DNA from: Ignavibacteriales bacterium | GTDB taxonomy: Bacteria; Bacteroidota; Ignavibacteria; Ignavibacteriales; Ignavibacteriaceae | DNA: 64,000 bases | Direction of reading: 5' to 3' | Assembly (NCBI GenBank): GCA_016707585.1 | Contig: JADJHL010000008.1 | Location: 682,001 to 746,000, forward strand | In this document: in pieces, positions 1 to 8,297 of the stretch | How positions within the stretch are numbered: position 1 is the stretch's first letter | Layout: every line of letters starts with the position of its first letter | Position numbers and translations under genes: made by a program | Notes under the pieces: model-generated | The model's database searches: none | What the model was told of the DNA's origin: nothing | Seen by the model: the letters and a program-made list of their open reading frames with translations, nothing else

Positions 1-354
1 GATGACTTATTAAATAGACTAAATCAGTTTGATAAAGCGAAAAATAATTTTACGTCATTATGTGAAATTAAAAAGTGGTGTCTTACTAAAGAAAATATCA
101 AAATAAAAACGATTTCAAATACTAATAATAGCATTGAGTTTATTGTCCTAAATAATAACCTTAGTGAAGTAAATGATCTTGAAATATTTCTAAATGCTGG
201 TAAAAAAATCACTTTGGATCGTATCTCAATTTCATCTGGAGAAGTCAAGCATGAGTTTTATTCTGAACCTAATACTGACGCTATCCATTTTAAGATAGCT
301 CAAATGCAACCCCATTCAACTAAAAAGTTTATTATAAATATTGCTGAGGATTAG
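1..354 (+). CDS. C-terminal end of an unrecognised protein (5' truncated by window edge)
   Basis: The first frame is open from base 1 to a TAG at 352-354 and gives 117 residues with no internal start needed, so this is the tail of a gene beginning upstream. The segment is rich in Asn, Ile and Lys and ends in alternating hydrophobic residues (KKFIINIAED), suggesting a beta-rich C-terminal domain. I recognise no family. It lies 27 bp upstream of the next gene on the same strand, so the two may be co-transcribed. Confidence 0.6.
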   Translation, partial: DDLLNRLNQFDKAKNNFTSLCEIKKWCLTKENIKIKTISNTNNSIEFIVLNNNLSEVNDLEIFLNAGKKITLDRISISSGEVKHEFYSEPNTDAIHFKIAQMQPHSTKKFIINIAED

Positions 355-381
355 TCCGGATTTTCTTAACAAGTTAAAATT

Positions 382-1650
382 ATGAAAATACATTTCGCAA
401 AATCGGGGAAAACATTCCTTTACATCAGCTTTATTTTTTTTGTTATGTTGCAATCTTGTGCGGATCTAACAACTAATCCCGATTCAACATCTAACAATGA
501 GAACCAAAAAATTCAAATTATTTCTCCATTAAATAATGGAGCTTTAATGGATGGAAAGAATAGTATTATTTATTCTTTAGCTCAGCCATATTCAATAAAA
601 TTTATTGAGTTATATGTTAACGATGTTTTTACAAAAAACATTCCACCAAACAATGATGGAACTGCGCCACAAATTACACTTAGTTTAGATTCAACATTTG
701 TTGGTAAACAACTTAGTATTTATTTAATCTATTATGATAATAATGGAACTTCATCCAAAAGTAATGTAGTAAAACAAATTAGTGTTACCGGCGATACGCG
801 AATTCCATTTAAGCCTTATAATATTTCTCTGGTTAATTTGACTAGTGGTATTTGTAATATTAGCTGGAAGGATTCATCACGTTATGTTGAGAAGTATGAG
901 CTATGGAGAAAAGATGATTTTAATGGAAACTATTCTTTGTATCAAGAACTAAGTGGAAATTCTTTTAATGTAAATGTTTATAACTTAGATACGACAAAAA
1001 TATATTTCTTTAAAATTAGAGGTGTAAAAAGTTCCGGAACATCAACATTTAGTGATGAAGTTAATACTTCGGGAATAATCACATCAGGAAATTTATATCC
1101 ACCAACAAATCTGGTCGCAAATATAACTGGCTCATCAACTATACAATTAAGTTGGCAAGATAACAGCACAAATGAAAATTATTTTGTAGTTGAAAGAAGC
1201 TTATTAAATATTCCGTTTAAACGCATTGCAATTCTAACTCAGAATACAATTTCTTTTAAGGATTCAGCTAATGGTTTAGTTGTAGGATCAACTTATCAAT
1301 ATAGAATTAAATCATATAGTAATTCTGATTCATCACAAAGTAATACAATAACGGTAAAACTTGTGTCTGGCGTTTTGTTAGCACCCACAAATCTTACCGG
1401 AAGTTATAATGCTTCAGTAGGTGTGATTCAGTTGAATTGGACGAATAATGATTTTAGCACAGAATTAATTAATATTGAAAGAAAAGTTGGAAATGCAACA
1501 TATACTTTGATAAGACAGATTAATGCAAGTAATAATATTTTCTTAGATTTTAATATTATTACAAATGAAAATTATACTTATAGAATCAGAGGAGTTAAAT
1601 CCAGTATATATTCTGAGTATTCTAATGAAGTTACAATCTCAACTAATTGA
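382..1650 (+). CDS. Secreted lipoprotein with three fibronectin type III-like domains
   Basis: The 422-residue protein starts with a lipoprotein signal: a hydrophobic stretch at residues 12-22 followed by the lipobox LQSC with the acylated Cys at 26. After a Ser/Asn-rich linker comes an Ig-like domain (about 44-135). Three FN3-like modules follow at about 142-230, 238-327 and 334-420, each with the usual core Trp/Tyr pattern (ISWKD, LSWQD and LNWTN, then a YxxRIRG-type strand). FN3 modules of this sort act in protein or polysaccharide binding on the cell surface. No catalytic domain is visible, so a structural or adhesive role is inferred. It is followed after 16 bp by the PAS hybrid kinase gene. 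Family assignment is good; specific function is unknown. Confidence 0.75.
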   Translation: MKIHFAKSGKTFLYISFIFFVMLQSCADLTTNPDSTSNNENQKIQIISPLNNGALMDGKNSIIYSLAQPYSIKFIELYVNDVFTKNIPPNNDGTAPQITLSLDSTFVGKQLSIYLIYYDNNGTSSKSNVVKQISVTGDTRIPFKPYNISLVNLTSGICNISWKDSSRYVEKYELWRKDDFNGNYSLYQELSGNSFNVNVYNLDTTKIYFFKIRGVKSSGTSTFSDEVNTSGIITSGNLYPPTNLVANITGSSTIQLSWQDNSTNENYFVVERSLLNIPFKRIAILTQNTISFKDSANGLVVGSTYQYRIKSYSNSDSSQSNTITVKLVSGVLLAPTNLTGSYNASVGVIQLNWTNNDFSTELINIERKVGNATYTLIRQINASNNIFLDFNIITNENYTYRIRGVKSSIYSEYSNEVTISTN

Positions 1651-1666
1651 TAAAATGGTTTTTTAA

Positions 1667-4600
1667 GTGGAAGAAAACAGCAAGATAATAATTGATCTAT
1701 TTGGAAAAATTGCTGACCTCAACAATGATCCACTTATTGTTATAGATGAATCCTACGAAATAGTTTTTACTAACCAGGTTGCAATTTCACATTTTATAAT
1801 CGATGATTTAAATATTTCATTAGAGCAAATATTTGAAAATGAATCTGTTAAAGAAATTACAGATTTGATCGGGATAACTTTATCTACTGCAAAAAATAAA
1901 TCTTTAAAAGATTTAGAACTTAATCTTAAAAGTGGTGTAAAATATAAAACTAATATTCTGATTGAGATATTAGCTTTAGGCGATAAGGTAAATATTGTTC
2001 TGATATTCAAATCTGCAATAGAAAATCATACTGAAAATTTAATAAGTAAAATCAAAATTGGTAAGAATCCAAATATATCCGGCAAGCAAAATAATACTTT
2101 AGCATTATTGCAAACAGAAATAAAAAATCTAATTCCATTTTCACTTATTTCGTTAAACAGACTTCAGGCAATTTTAGAAAAGTATAATTTTCCGATATTA
2201 GTAAAGGATACAGAGAGCAAACTCATTGGCATCAACTCTTCTTATGCTAATTTTCTTGGGGTTGAAATTTCTTTAGCAGTGGGTAAAAAACTTGAGGCAT
2301 TTTTACCTCCACACCAAAAAGTTATTTTGCAATTGCTTGATGAGTTTACAATAACTAATAAACAGCAAATAATTTTTGAGGGATTTAGCAAAAAAATAGA
2401 TGATTTTGATGTTTTTCAGAGCATTATTCAAATTCCATTGCTTGATAATCTGAATAACATTTATGCTATTATTGGTCTGATTGTTGATAATAAGCAAGAA
2501 TATTCCAACTTTTGGAATACAGAAACGCTCTTTGATGGAATTGTCGAAAGTTTACCAGATCCGATTGCTATAGTTTCAGTTGATGGGGTAGTAAAGAATT
2601 TTAGCAATGGATTTAGCGGACTATTAAAAAAAAACTCTGATGAAATTGCTGATAAAAGAATTGATAAGGTTTTTAATTTTTTATCATTAGAAGATTTTAA
2701 TTCATTTATTAAAAGTAGTTTTAAGGAAAAATCTTTTATTCTAACAAAAGATTTTATTGTTACAGATTCTATAGATTATTTTATAAGTTTAAAAGTAAAA
2801 AAAGTATTTGATGCTGAAGAAAATACTTCACACGTTTTGATGATTTTAGGTAGACCAAATGATGACAATATACAAATTGATGAGTTCCAAAATATTTTAT
2901 TACATAGAGGAAAAATGTTTGATATTTTAATTCAGAAAAATCCTGAACCAATTTTTATTTACGATAAAGAAAATTTAAGATTTTTGGAAGTAAACAATGC
3001 GGCTGTAAACCTGTACGGTTTTAACAGAGATGAGTTCCTTCAAATGGATTTAACTGATTTGTATGCCCCGGAAGATATTCAAACTTTATTAGATTCCTTT
3101 GGAGATCAAGCTTCAGAATCAAGATTTAGCAAACCATTTCGTCACAGAAAAAAAGATGGAACAAATGTTCTTGTTGAGATTAGTAAAACATCATTTACTT
3201 TTAATGATAGAGAAGCTCATTTTAATATTGTAAAAGATATTACATCAACAATAGAAACAAGTAAACAAAATCAAATGCTTAAAGCAATATTTGCTGAGAC
3301 AGATTTGATGGTCTTTAATACAGATGCTTCCGGTTTTATTACATTCGCTAATCTAAAATCATCAGATAAACTCGGTTACAAAAATGATGAGTTAATTCAA
3401 TCATCTTTTGCAAGTTTAGTTGTTGATGAAGATAGAGGTCTGGTTAATACTTCAATTTTTCAATCTTATCTAAAAGATACAATTGTACTTGAAACGAAAT
3501 TTAAATTGCACGATGGCGATTATATTGATGCTGAAATATTCGCTTCACCTATTTTTGATTTTGATGGAGAGATAGATTCATTTACTGTTGTTGTTAAAAC
3601 TCAGCAAGCTGCAACAATTGAAACGGAACCAAAAGAAATTGTTAAAGAAGTTATTCGTGAAGTTGTAAAAGAAGTGGTTGTTGAAAAGCCTATAAAAGTT
3701 GAACAGAAATCCAGCATTCCTGATTCTAATTTTCTTTCCGGAATGTTTCATGAAATATTAACTCCAATAAATGTTATTATAGGATTTTCACAAGAATTAA
3801 TTAGCAGTACTCAAAATCCAACTGAAGAGCAGATTGAAGCTTCTGAAATTATAAATCAGAATCGTTTGAAGATGATGGATACAATGAATTCTGTTGTTGA
3901 GTATTCTGATATCGCACAGAATAAGTCTCCATTAAAAGTTGAAGACATTTCTATTACTGAAGTGATTGAAAAGCTTGACAATAATATCAAAGATATTACT
4001 GGTATCAACGATATTCAATTTGCTTATGGTAAAATTTCATCATCGCTAAAGTTTAAAACGGATAGACAAAAATTTGAAAGTTTTATCTTATCATTAATCA
4101 AAGTTGTTTCAAGATTAAGCAAAGAGAAAAAGATATATTTTTCAGCTTTTCCAATTGATACCGAAACATTTTTGCTTGGCATTAGTGATCAATATGGCAA
4201 TCCTTCAGAATACGTTTCAAATATTTTAGAACAAGTATTTATAAATGATAGAGATCCCAAAGATTTTGGTTTGCCTAAGCTTACTTCATATCTTTCTAGA
4301 ACTCTGCTATCATTTCTTTCAGGCAAGTTTTATAGATCATCAACAACTTCATTAAGACCAGAAACAGGATTCTTATTCCCATTCAATCTTTCTGCAAATA
4401 CAATTGCAGCATACGAACCATTTGTTCCGGAAACAATTATTGAAGAGCAAACTGAGCCTGAAGAACCGACTTTTAAAACTTCTGAAAATGAACAACAAGA
4501 TTTATTAGCTGATAGTGAAATTATTCCTGAGAACGAAAGTCAATTAAATAATGAGCCTGATATATTTATGCCATCTGTTTCTGATGAAGATGTTCAATCA

Positions 4601-5197
4601 GAAATAAGTTTAAATGATATAACCAGTATTCAAACAGAAGAAGAATATTTTTCTACATTTGCAAACGAAGTTGTTTCTGAAGAAATAAAAACAGATTTAC
4701 CAATTGAACATGACAATATTGATAACAGCGTTCAAGAAAACCTTGCTGAAGAAATAAAACATGAACTTGAAGCTGAACCTATTGCAGAAAAGGAAATTGA
4801 ACTTACCACAAAATCTGTTGATCTTACAAAACTAAATTGTCTTTACATCGAAGATCAAATTGATTCTCAAATCCTTTTTAAAGTCCAGATGAAAGGATTA
4901 AACGATATTAAGTTTGCTGCAAGTTTTGAAGATGCTCAGCTTCTTTTACTAAATCATCAGTTTGATTTTATAGTGATGGATATTAATCTACAAGGCGAGT
5001 ATAACGGACTTGATGCTCTTAAGATCATAAAAACAATGCCGGCTTTTAGTTCAATCCCAATAATTTCTGTAACTGCTTATGTACTTCCTGGTGATAAAGA
5101 AAAATTTATTGCTGCTGGATTTGATGATTTTATTTCCAAGCCAATTTTTAGAGAAAAAATGATGGAATCATTAGAAAAGATTTTTCTTTCTAAGTAG
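1667..5197 (+). CDS. Multi-PAS hybrid sensor kinase with degenerate ATPase and C-terminal receiver
   Basis: The 1176-residue cytoplasmic protein starts at GTG; no ATG fits upstream and there is no clear Shine-Dalgarno. There is no membrane segment. PAS-like domains lie at about 10-115, 165-280, 288-400, 415-530 and 540-650. A charged EIVKEVIREV-type helix follows (about 655-680), then a HisKA helix with the phospho-acceptor His695 in the motif FHEILTPIN. The following ATPase region is poor: no N-box Asn is recognisable and the G2 box reads DFGLPKL instead of GxGLGL. An acidic linker leads to a receiver domain (about 1055-1176) with phospho-accepting Asp1105 (VMDIN), the Thr of SVTAY and the Lys of SKP. 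It probably integrates soluble or redox signals. Weak ATP-binding motifs may mean it works as a scaffold or phosphotransfer protein. A terminator follows. Confidence 0.85.
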   Translation: MEENSKIIIDLFGKIADLNNDPLIVIDESYEIVFTNQVAISHFIIDDLNISLEQIFENESVKEITDLIGITLSTAKNKSLKDLELNLKSGVKYKTNILIEILALGDKVNIVLIFKSAIENHTENLISKIKIGKNPNISGKQNNTLALLQTEIKNLIPFSLISLNRLQAILEKYNFPILVKDTESKLIGINSSYANFLGVEISLAVGKKLEAFLPPHQKVILQLLDEFTITNKQQIIFEGFSKKIDDFDVFQSIIQIPLLDNLNNIYAIIGLIVDNKQEYSNFWNTETLFDGIVESLPDPIAIVSVDGVVKNFSNGFSGLLKKNSDEIADKRIDKVFNFLSLEDFNSFIKSSFKEKSFILTKDFIVTDSIDYFISLKVKKVFDAEENTSHVLMILGRPNDDNIQIDEFQNILLHRGKMFDILIQKNPEPIFIYDKENLRFLEVNNAAVNLYGFNRDEFLQMDLTDLYAPEDIQTLLDSFGDQASESRFSKPFRHRKKDGTNVLVEISKTSFTFNDREAHFNIVKDITSTIETSKQNQMLKAIFAETDLMVFNTDASGFITFANLKSSDKLGYKNDELIQSSFASLVVDEDRGLVNTSIFQSYLKDTIVLETKFKLHDGDYIDAEIFASPIFDFDGEIDSFTVVVKTQQAATIETEPKEIVKEVIREVVKEVVVEKPIKVEQKSSIPDSNFLSGMFHEILTPINVIIGFSQELISSTQNPTEEQIEASEIINQNRLKMMDTMNSVVEYSDIAQNKSPLKVEDISITEVIEKLDNNIKDITGINDIQFAYGKISSSLKFKTDRQKFESFILSLIKVVSRLSKEKKIYFSAFPIDTETFLLGISDQYGNPSEYVSNILEQVFINDRDPKDFGLPKLTSYLSRTLLSFLSGKFYRSSTTSLRPETGFLFPFNLSANTIAAYEPFVPETIIEEQTEPEEPTFKTSENEQQDLLADSEIIPENESQLNNEPDIFMPSVSDEDVQSEISLNDITSIQTEEEYFSTFANEVVSEEIKTDLPIEHDNIDNSVQENLAEEIKHELEAEPIAEKEIELTTKSVDLTKLNCLYIEDQIDSQILFKVQMKGLNDIKFAASFEDAQLLLLNHQFDFIVMDINLQGEYNGLDALKIIKTMPAFSSIPIISVTAYVLPGDKEKFIAAGFDDFISKPIFREKMMESLEKIFLSK

Positions 5198-5215
5198 TAA
5201 CCATTTTTTTTTGTT

Positions 5216-5254
5216 AAATCCTCTTAATCCATAAAGATTTAGAGGATTTTTTTT
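5216..5254 (+). terminator. Rho-independent terminator after the PAS hybrid kinase
   Basis: The arms AAATCCTCT (5216-5224) and AGAGGATTT (5241-5249) pair perfectly. The stem can extend inward with one mismatch, and the hairpin runs directly into a T tract ending at 5254. It separates the kinase gene from the lexA promoter, which begins only nine bases later. Confidence 0.85.
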
Positions 5255-5262
5255 ACCCAGCC

Positions 5263-5291
5263 TTGACATTTTATACAATCAGAGTTATGTT
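5263..5291 (+). promoter_or_regulatory. Predicted lexA promoter
   Basis: A perfect TTGACA at 5263-5268 is followed after 17 bases by TATGTT at 5286-5291. Placement just after a terminator and 42 bases before the lexA ATG is right for a short leader. The -10 element is embedded in the palindromic operator described separately. Confidence 0.6.
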
Positions 5292-5307
5292 AACATACAA
5301 ATGTATG
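5286..5307. promoter_or_regulatory. Candidate LexA operator: two overlapping palindromes
   Basis: TATGTTAACATA (5286-5297) is a perfect 12-base palindrome. It overlaps a second inverted repeat, CATAC-AAAT-GTATG (5294-5307), and the two share the CATA half-site. Both sit over the -10 and presumed transcription start of lexA. Autorepression of lexA is universal in characterised SOS systems, so this is the natural candidate for the SOS box of this organism. The same motif is not found in front of dinB in this window. Confidence 0.55.
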
Positions 5308-5332
5308 GTAATTATTTCAAATAGGTATAATT

Positions 5333-5956
5333 ATGCAAAAAGAGCTAACAACAATCCAAAAAAGCATTTTAGATTTTCTAATAGATCAAATAAAAGGGAA
5401 GGGAATTCCACCAACACTTGCAGATGTTGCAAAACATTTTGGTTATAAAAACCGCGCTACTGTTCAACAGCATTTTCAGGCAATTGAAAAAAAAGGATAC
5501 ATAAGGAAAAGTCCAAAACTTTCTCGTGGGATAGAACTTACTCTTGAAGACAAATTTTTTGTCCCAAGACCGATTCTTGGTGAAGTTGCTGCTGGAAATC
5601 CGTTAACAATTTATCCCGATGCGATTGATACAATAAAACTTCCTACAATAGCTAAAATGCCGCAGGATTCTTTTCTTCTAAAAGTAAAAGGTGATAGTTT
5701 GAAGGACGCATACATTTTTAGTGGTGATATTGTAATTGTAAATCCTAATCTTGAAGCAAAGAACGGCCAAATTGTAGTAGCAATTCTTGATGATGCAGCT
5801 GTTGTCAAAAGATTTTATAAAAAGAGAAGTGAGATTGAACTGGTTTCAGAAAATCCGGAATACAACCCAATTGTTATTGATAAAAAATATGCATCATTTA
5901 AGGTTGTGGGAATTGTGGTTGGCATTTATCGTAGTATGGAAAAGAAAGCAGGTTAA
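5333..5956 (+). CDS. lexA: SOS transcriptional repressor LexA
   Basis: The 207-residue protein has the full LexA architecture. An N-terminal winged helix-turn-helix (about 1-68, with the DNA-recognition segment around KNRATVQQHF) is followed by an S24 self-cleaving peptidase domain. The scissile bond is Ala87-Gly88 in EVAAGNP, the nucleophile is Ser122 in KGDSL (Leu instead of the common Met after Ser) and the general base is Lys159 in AVVKRF. RecA filaments on single-stranded DNA stimulate cleavage and derepress the SOS regulon. The ATG at 5333 gives the usual length. It has its own promoter and a likely autoregulatory operator. It is transcribed alone or with the downstream barrel gene 70 bp away. 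Confidence 0.96.
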   Translation: MQKELTTIQKSILDFLIDQIKGKGIPPTLADVAKHFGYKNRATVQQHFQAIEKKGYIRKSPKLSRGIELTLEDKFFVPRPILGEVAAGNPLTIYPDAIDTIKLPTIAKMPQDSFLLKVKGDSLKDAYIFSGDIVIVNPNLEAKNGQIVVAILDDAAVVKRFYKKRSEIELVSENPEYNPIVIDKKYASFKVVGIVVGIYRSMEKKAG

Positions 5957-6026
5957 AATTTAATTATTGAAAAATTCTTAGATTAAAATTATCCTGAAGT
6001 TACGAATAACAATTTAAGGAATCGAA

Positions 6027-6899
6027 ATGAAGCACTTATTAGTATCCGCTTTTTTCATTGTTGTAATCTTTACAATTAGCTTTAGTAATGCTTATGCACA
6101 ATGTTCTGATGGAGGAGTTTGTTCTGTTGGCGGGCATTCATTGGAACAGAAAAGTAGAAGTCAGTTGAATATTTCGGCATCATATAAATTTGGTTCAAGT
6201 GGTAAAGATGATGATGTAAAGTACCACTCTTTTCTATTGGGTGCAGTTTATAATATTTTTGAAAAAACATCAGTACAAATGTCTATTCCATATAACATTC
6301 AATCAGGGGCATTAGGTGGTGTAAGTGGAATAGGAGACTTAATCGTAAGTGTAAATCAAAATTTATTTAACGATGATAAATCGACTTTAGATGCTTCGGT
6401 TGGAGTTAAACTTGCAACTGGAGAGGATGACGAAATTAATTTACCTATGTCTTATCAGCCTGGTTTAGGAAGTAATGATTTTATATTTGCTTTAAATTAT
6501 TCTTATAATCAAATAGGATTAGGTGTCGGTTATCAATTAGCTGGCGAAAGAAATGAAAATTACATCAAACTAAAACGGGGTGATGATTTACTTGTAAGAG
6601 CTTCATATAATTTTTTATTAGATAAGTTTACAATTACTCCACAGCTATTATTTATTAAAAGATTAGGTAAATCAAATACAATTAACCTTTTAGTAATGGG
6701 TCCAACAGAATCTTACATTGACGTTGAGAAAAGCGACCAGACACAAATTAACTTGCTAACTCAGGTTCAATATAAAATTAATAATAATTACTCATTATTT
6801 ACTGATTTTGCAATTCCATTTATTAAAAGAGAAGTAAATGTTGATGGATTAACACGTTCATTCAGTGCTTCTTTAGGCATACAGTTTAGTATTAATTAA
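6027..6899 (+). CDS. Putative outer-membrane beta-barrel protein
   Basis: The 290-residue protein has a Sec signal peptide (hydrophobic core about 6-20, likely cut after SNAYA at about 24). A short Cys- and Gly-rich segment, QCSDGGVCSVGGHS, follows. The rest alternates polar and hydrophobic residues with many aromatic strand ends and closes on SLGIQFSIN, a typical C-terminal barrel strand. That predicts a transmembrane beta-barrel of roughly 12 strands. It resembles the barrel proteins often annotated as transporters or in the phenol meta-pathway OmpA-like group, but the substrate cannot be read from sequence. It ends 6 bp before the DUF72 gene. Confidence 0.6.
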   Translation: MKHLLVSAFFIVVIFTISFSNAYAQCSDGGVCSVGGHSLEQKSRSQLNISASYKFGSSGKDDDVKYHSFLLGAVYNIFEKTSVQMSIPYNIQSGALGGVSGIGDLIVSVNQNLFNDDKSTLDASVGVKLATGEDDEINLPMSYQPGLGSNDFIFALNYSYNQIGLGVGYQLAGERNENYIKLKRGDDLLVRASYNFLLDKFTITPQLLFIKRLGKSNTINLLVMGPTESYIDVEKSDQTQINLLTQVQYKINNNYSLFTDFAIPFIKREVNVDGLTRSFSASLGIQFSIN

Positions 6900-6905
6900 A
6901 TTAAA

Positions 6906-7796
6906 ATGAGCTCAACAAAATTTAATATAGGCACTGCTGGATGGTCTTATAAAGATTGGGTGCCAAACTTCTATCCTAATAATCAATCTGGTGGATTTGA
7001 CTGGCTACAGTTCTACTCGCAATACTTTAATTGTGTTGAAGTAAACTCAACTTACTACACTTACATTAGTCCAAAAATTGTGGATGGCTGGATAAAAAAA
7101 GTTGAAGGCACAAGGGATTTTATCTTTCACATAAAACTTCATCAGGATTTTACACACAAAAGAAAATTTGATGAACAAAACATAAAAGCAGTTCGTAATA
7201 ATCTTGATCAGTTAAGAAAATCAGAACGGCTTGGCGGATTGTTGATACAATTTCCTTATTCGTATTCATTTGATGGAAATTCTGTTCAGCACATTCAAAA
7301 GTTAAGAGATATTTTTTCAGATGTAGATTGTTTTGTTGAAGTACGTCATCAAAGCTGGAAAAACAATCGTGCATTAGAATTTTTTAAGGAAAACGATTTA
7401 ACATTCTGTACGATTGATCAGCCGCAAATAGGACAGGCAATTGAGTTTGATCCAATAATTACTAATGATAAAGCTTACATAAGATTTCACGGGAGAAATA
7501 TTGAAGCCTGGAAGAAATCATTATCCAACTTTGGCAAACCACAAACTTATGAAGAACAAAGCTCACGTTACAGTTATCTTTATTCCCCGGGAGAGTTAGT
7601 TGAGATTGATCAGAAGATAAAATCAATCCAGCATAAAGTAAAAGAAGTAAATGTGATAATGAATAATCATCCGCAAGGGGATGCTGTTGCAAATGCATTT
7701 GAGTTGATTCATTTGCTTGAAGAAAAAAATAAAGTGAAAATGCCATCACATATTCTAAAAGCTTATCCAAGATTGGAAGAGATTTTACGTAACTAA
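6906..7796 (+). CDS. DUF72 family protein (YecE-like)
   Basis: The 296-residue protein opens with NIGTAGWSYKDWVPNFYP, the diagnostic start of the DUF72 family. It also carries the family's conserved patches: FNCVEVNSTYY, a KLHQDFTH-like strand, LLIQFPYS, CFVEVRHQSW, AYIRFHGRN and VIMNNHPQGDAVANA. DUF72 proteins adopt a TIM-barrel fold related to xylose isomerase-like enzymes and are thought to be metal-dependent, but no reaction is established. Length is normal (about 240-300). It may be in an operon with the upstream barrel gene. Confidence 0.9.
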   Translation: MSSTKFNIGTAGWSYKDWVPNFYPNNQSGGFDWLQFYSQYFNCVEVNSTYYTYISPKIVDGWIKKVEGTRDFIFHIKLHQDFTHKRKFDEQNIKAVRNNLDQLRKSERLGGLLIQFPYSYSFDGNSVQHIQKLRDIFSDVDCFVEVRHQSWKNNRALEFFKENDLTFCTIDQPQIGQAIEFDPIITNDKAYIRFHGRNIEAWKKSLSNFGKPQTYEEQSSRYSYLYSPGELVEIDQKIKSIQHKVKEVNVIMNNHPQGDAVANAFELIHLLEEKNKVKMPSHILKAYPRLEEILRN

Positions 7797-7801
7797 AGTT
7801 T

Positions 7802-7847
7802 AATAGCACACTGATGACGCGGACTATGCTGATAATCACAGATTAAA
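7802..7847. repeat. Left inverted repeat flanking the GxxExxY gene
   Basis: AATAGCACACTGATGAC (7802-7818) matches, with one mismatch over 17 bases, the reverse complement of 8265-8281. A second segment, CACAGATTAAA (7837-7847), matches the reverse complement of 8255-8265 exactly. The repeat begins 5 bases after the stop of the DUF72 gene. Confidence 0.75.
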
Positions 7848-7866
7848 ACAAATTAGGAAGGAAATT

Positions 7867-8259
7867 ATGAGTGAGTATTTACATCAAGAATTATCATCTA
7901 ATATTATTTCTTGCTTTTATAAAGTTTATAATACACTCGGGTTTGGATTTCTTGAAAAGGTTTATGAAAATGCTTTACTAATTGAACTGACTAAGAGTGG
8001 ATTATTTGTAGAAAGACAGAAACCAATTAAAGTTCATTATGAGGAGAAAATAGTTGGTGAATATTTTGCTGATATAATGGTAGAAAATAAAATAATTCTT
8101 GAATCAAAGGCAGCGGAATCTTTAATTGAAGAGCATGAATTGCAATTAATCAATTATTTAAAAGCAACTGATATAGAACTCGGACTTTTATTAAACTTTG
8201 GGAAGAAACCTGAAATAAGAAGGAAAATATTTTCAAATAATCAGCGTAAATCAGTTTAA
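7867..8259 (+). CDS. GxxExxY protein (PD-(D/E)XK nuclease-like)
   Basis: The 130-residue protein carries the family-defining motif in GFLEKVYENAL (G-x-x-E-x-x-Y, about residues 30-40). It also has the catalytic-looking pair of the PD-(D/E)XK fold: the Asp of YFADIMVE and the Glu-Ser-Lys of IILESKA, followed by a helix with HELQLINYLKAT. The ATG at 7867 is preceded by AAGGAAAT. The family is widespread, often multicopy, and its biological role is not established. The gene fills the gap between the DUF72 gene and dinB and is enclosed by inverted repeats; the right one overlaps its stop codon. That suggests it was inserted or is mobilised as a roughly 480 bp unit. Confidence 0.88.
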   Translation: MSEYLHQELSSNIISCFYKVYNTLGFGFLEKVYENALLIELTKSGLFVERQKPIKVHYEEKIVGEYFADIMVENKIILESKAAESLIEEHELQLINYLKATDIELGLLLNFGKKPEIRRKIFSNNQRKSV

Positions 8260-8281
8260 TCTGTGTCATCTGTGTGCTATT
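8255..8281. repeat. Right inverted repeat flanking the GxxExxY gene
   Basis: TTTAATCTGTG (8255-8265) and GTCATCTGTGTGCTATT (8265-8281) are the reverse-complement partners of the left repeat at 7802-7847. The repeat overlaps the TAA stop of the GxxExxY gene (8257-8259) and ends 16 bases before the likely dinB start. Confidence 0.75.
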
Positions 8282-8297
8282 GGGTTTAAAAAATATT

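Noticed and set aside
24..248. Minus-strand 74-residue frame over the first partial gene
   Set aside because: It lies inside a plus-strand frame that is open from base 1 and in line with the following gene. No family features are visible and the sequence reads like an antisense shadow.
5263..5448. Plus-strand 61-residue frame beginning in the lexA promoter
   Set aside because: It overlaps lexA in another frame and its start would lie on the -35 element of the lexA promoter.
7462..7839. Minus-strand 125-residue frame
   Set aside because: It is antisense to the conserved DUF72 gene and runs through the inverted repeat; no recognisable domain.
8274..8297. Upstream GTG start for dinB
   Set aside because: It would add eight residues not found in Pol IV and begin inside the inverted repeat; the ATG at 8298 gives the canonical N-terminus.
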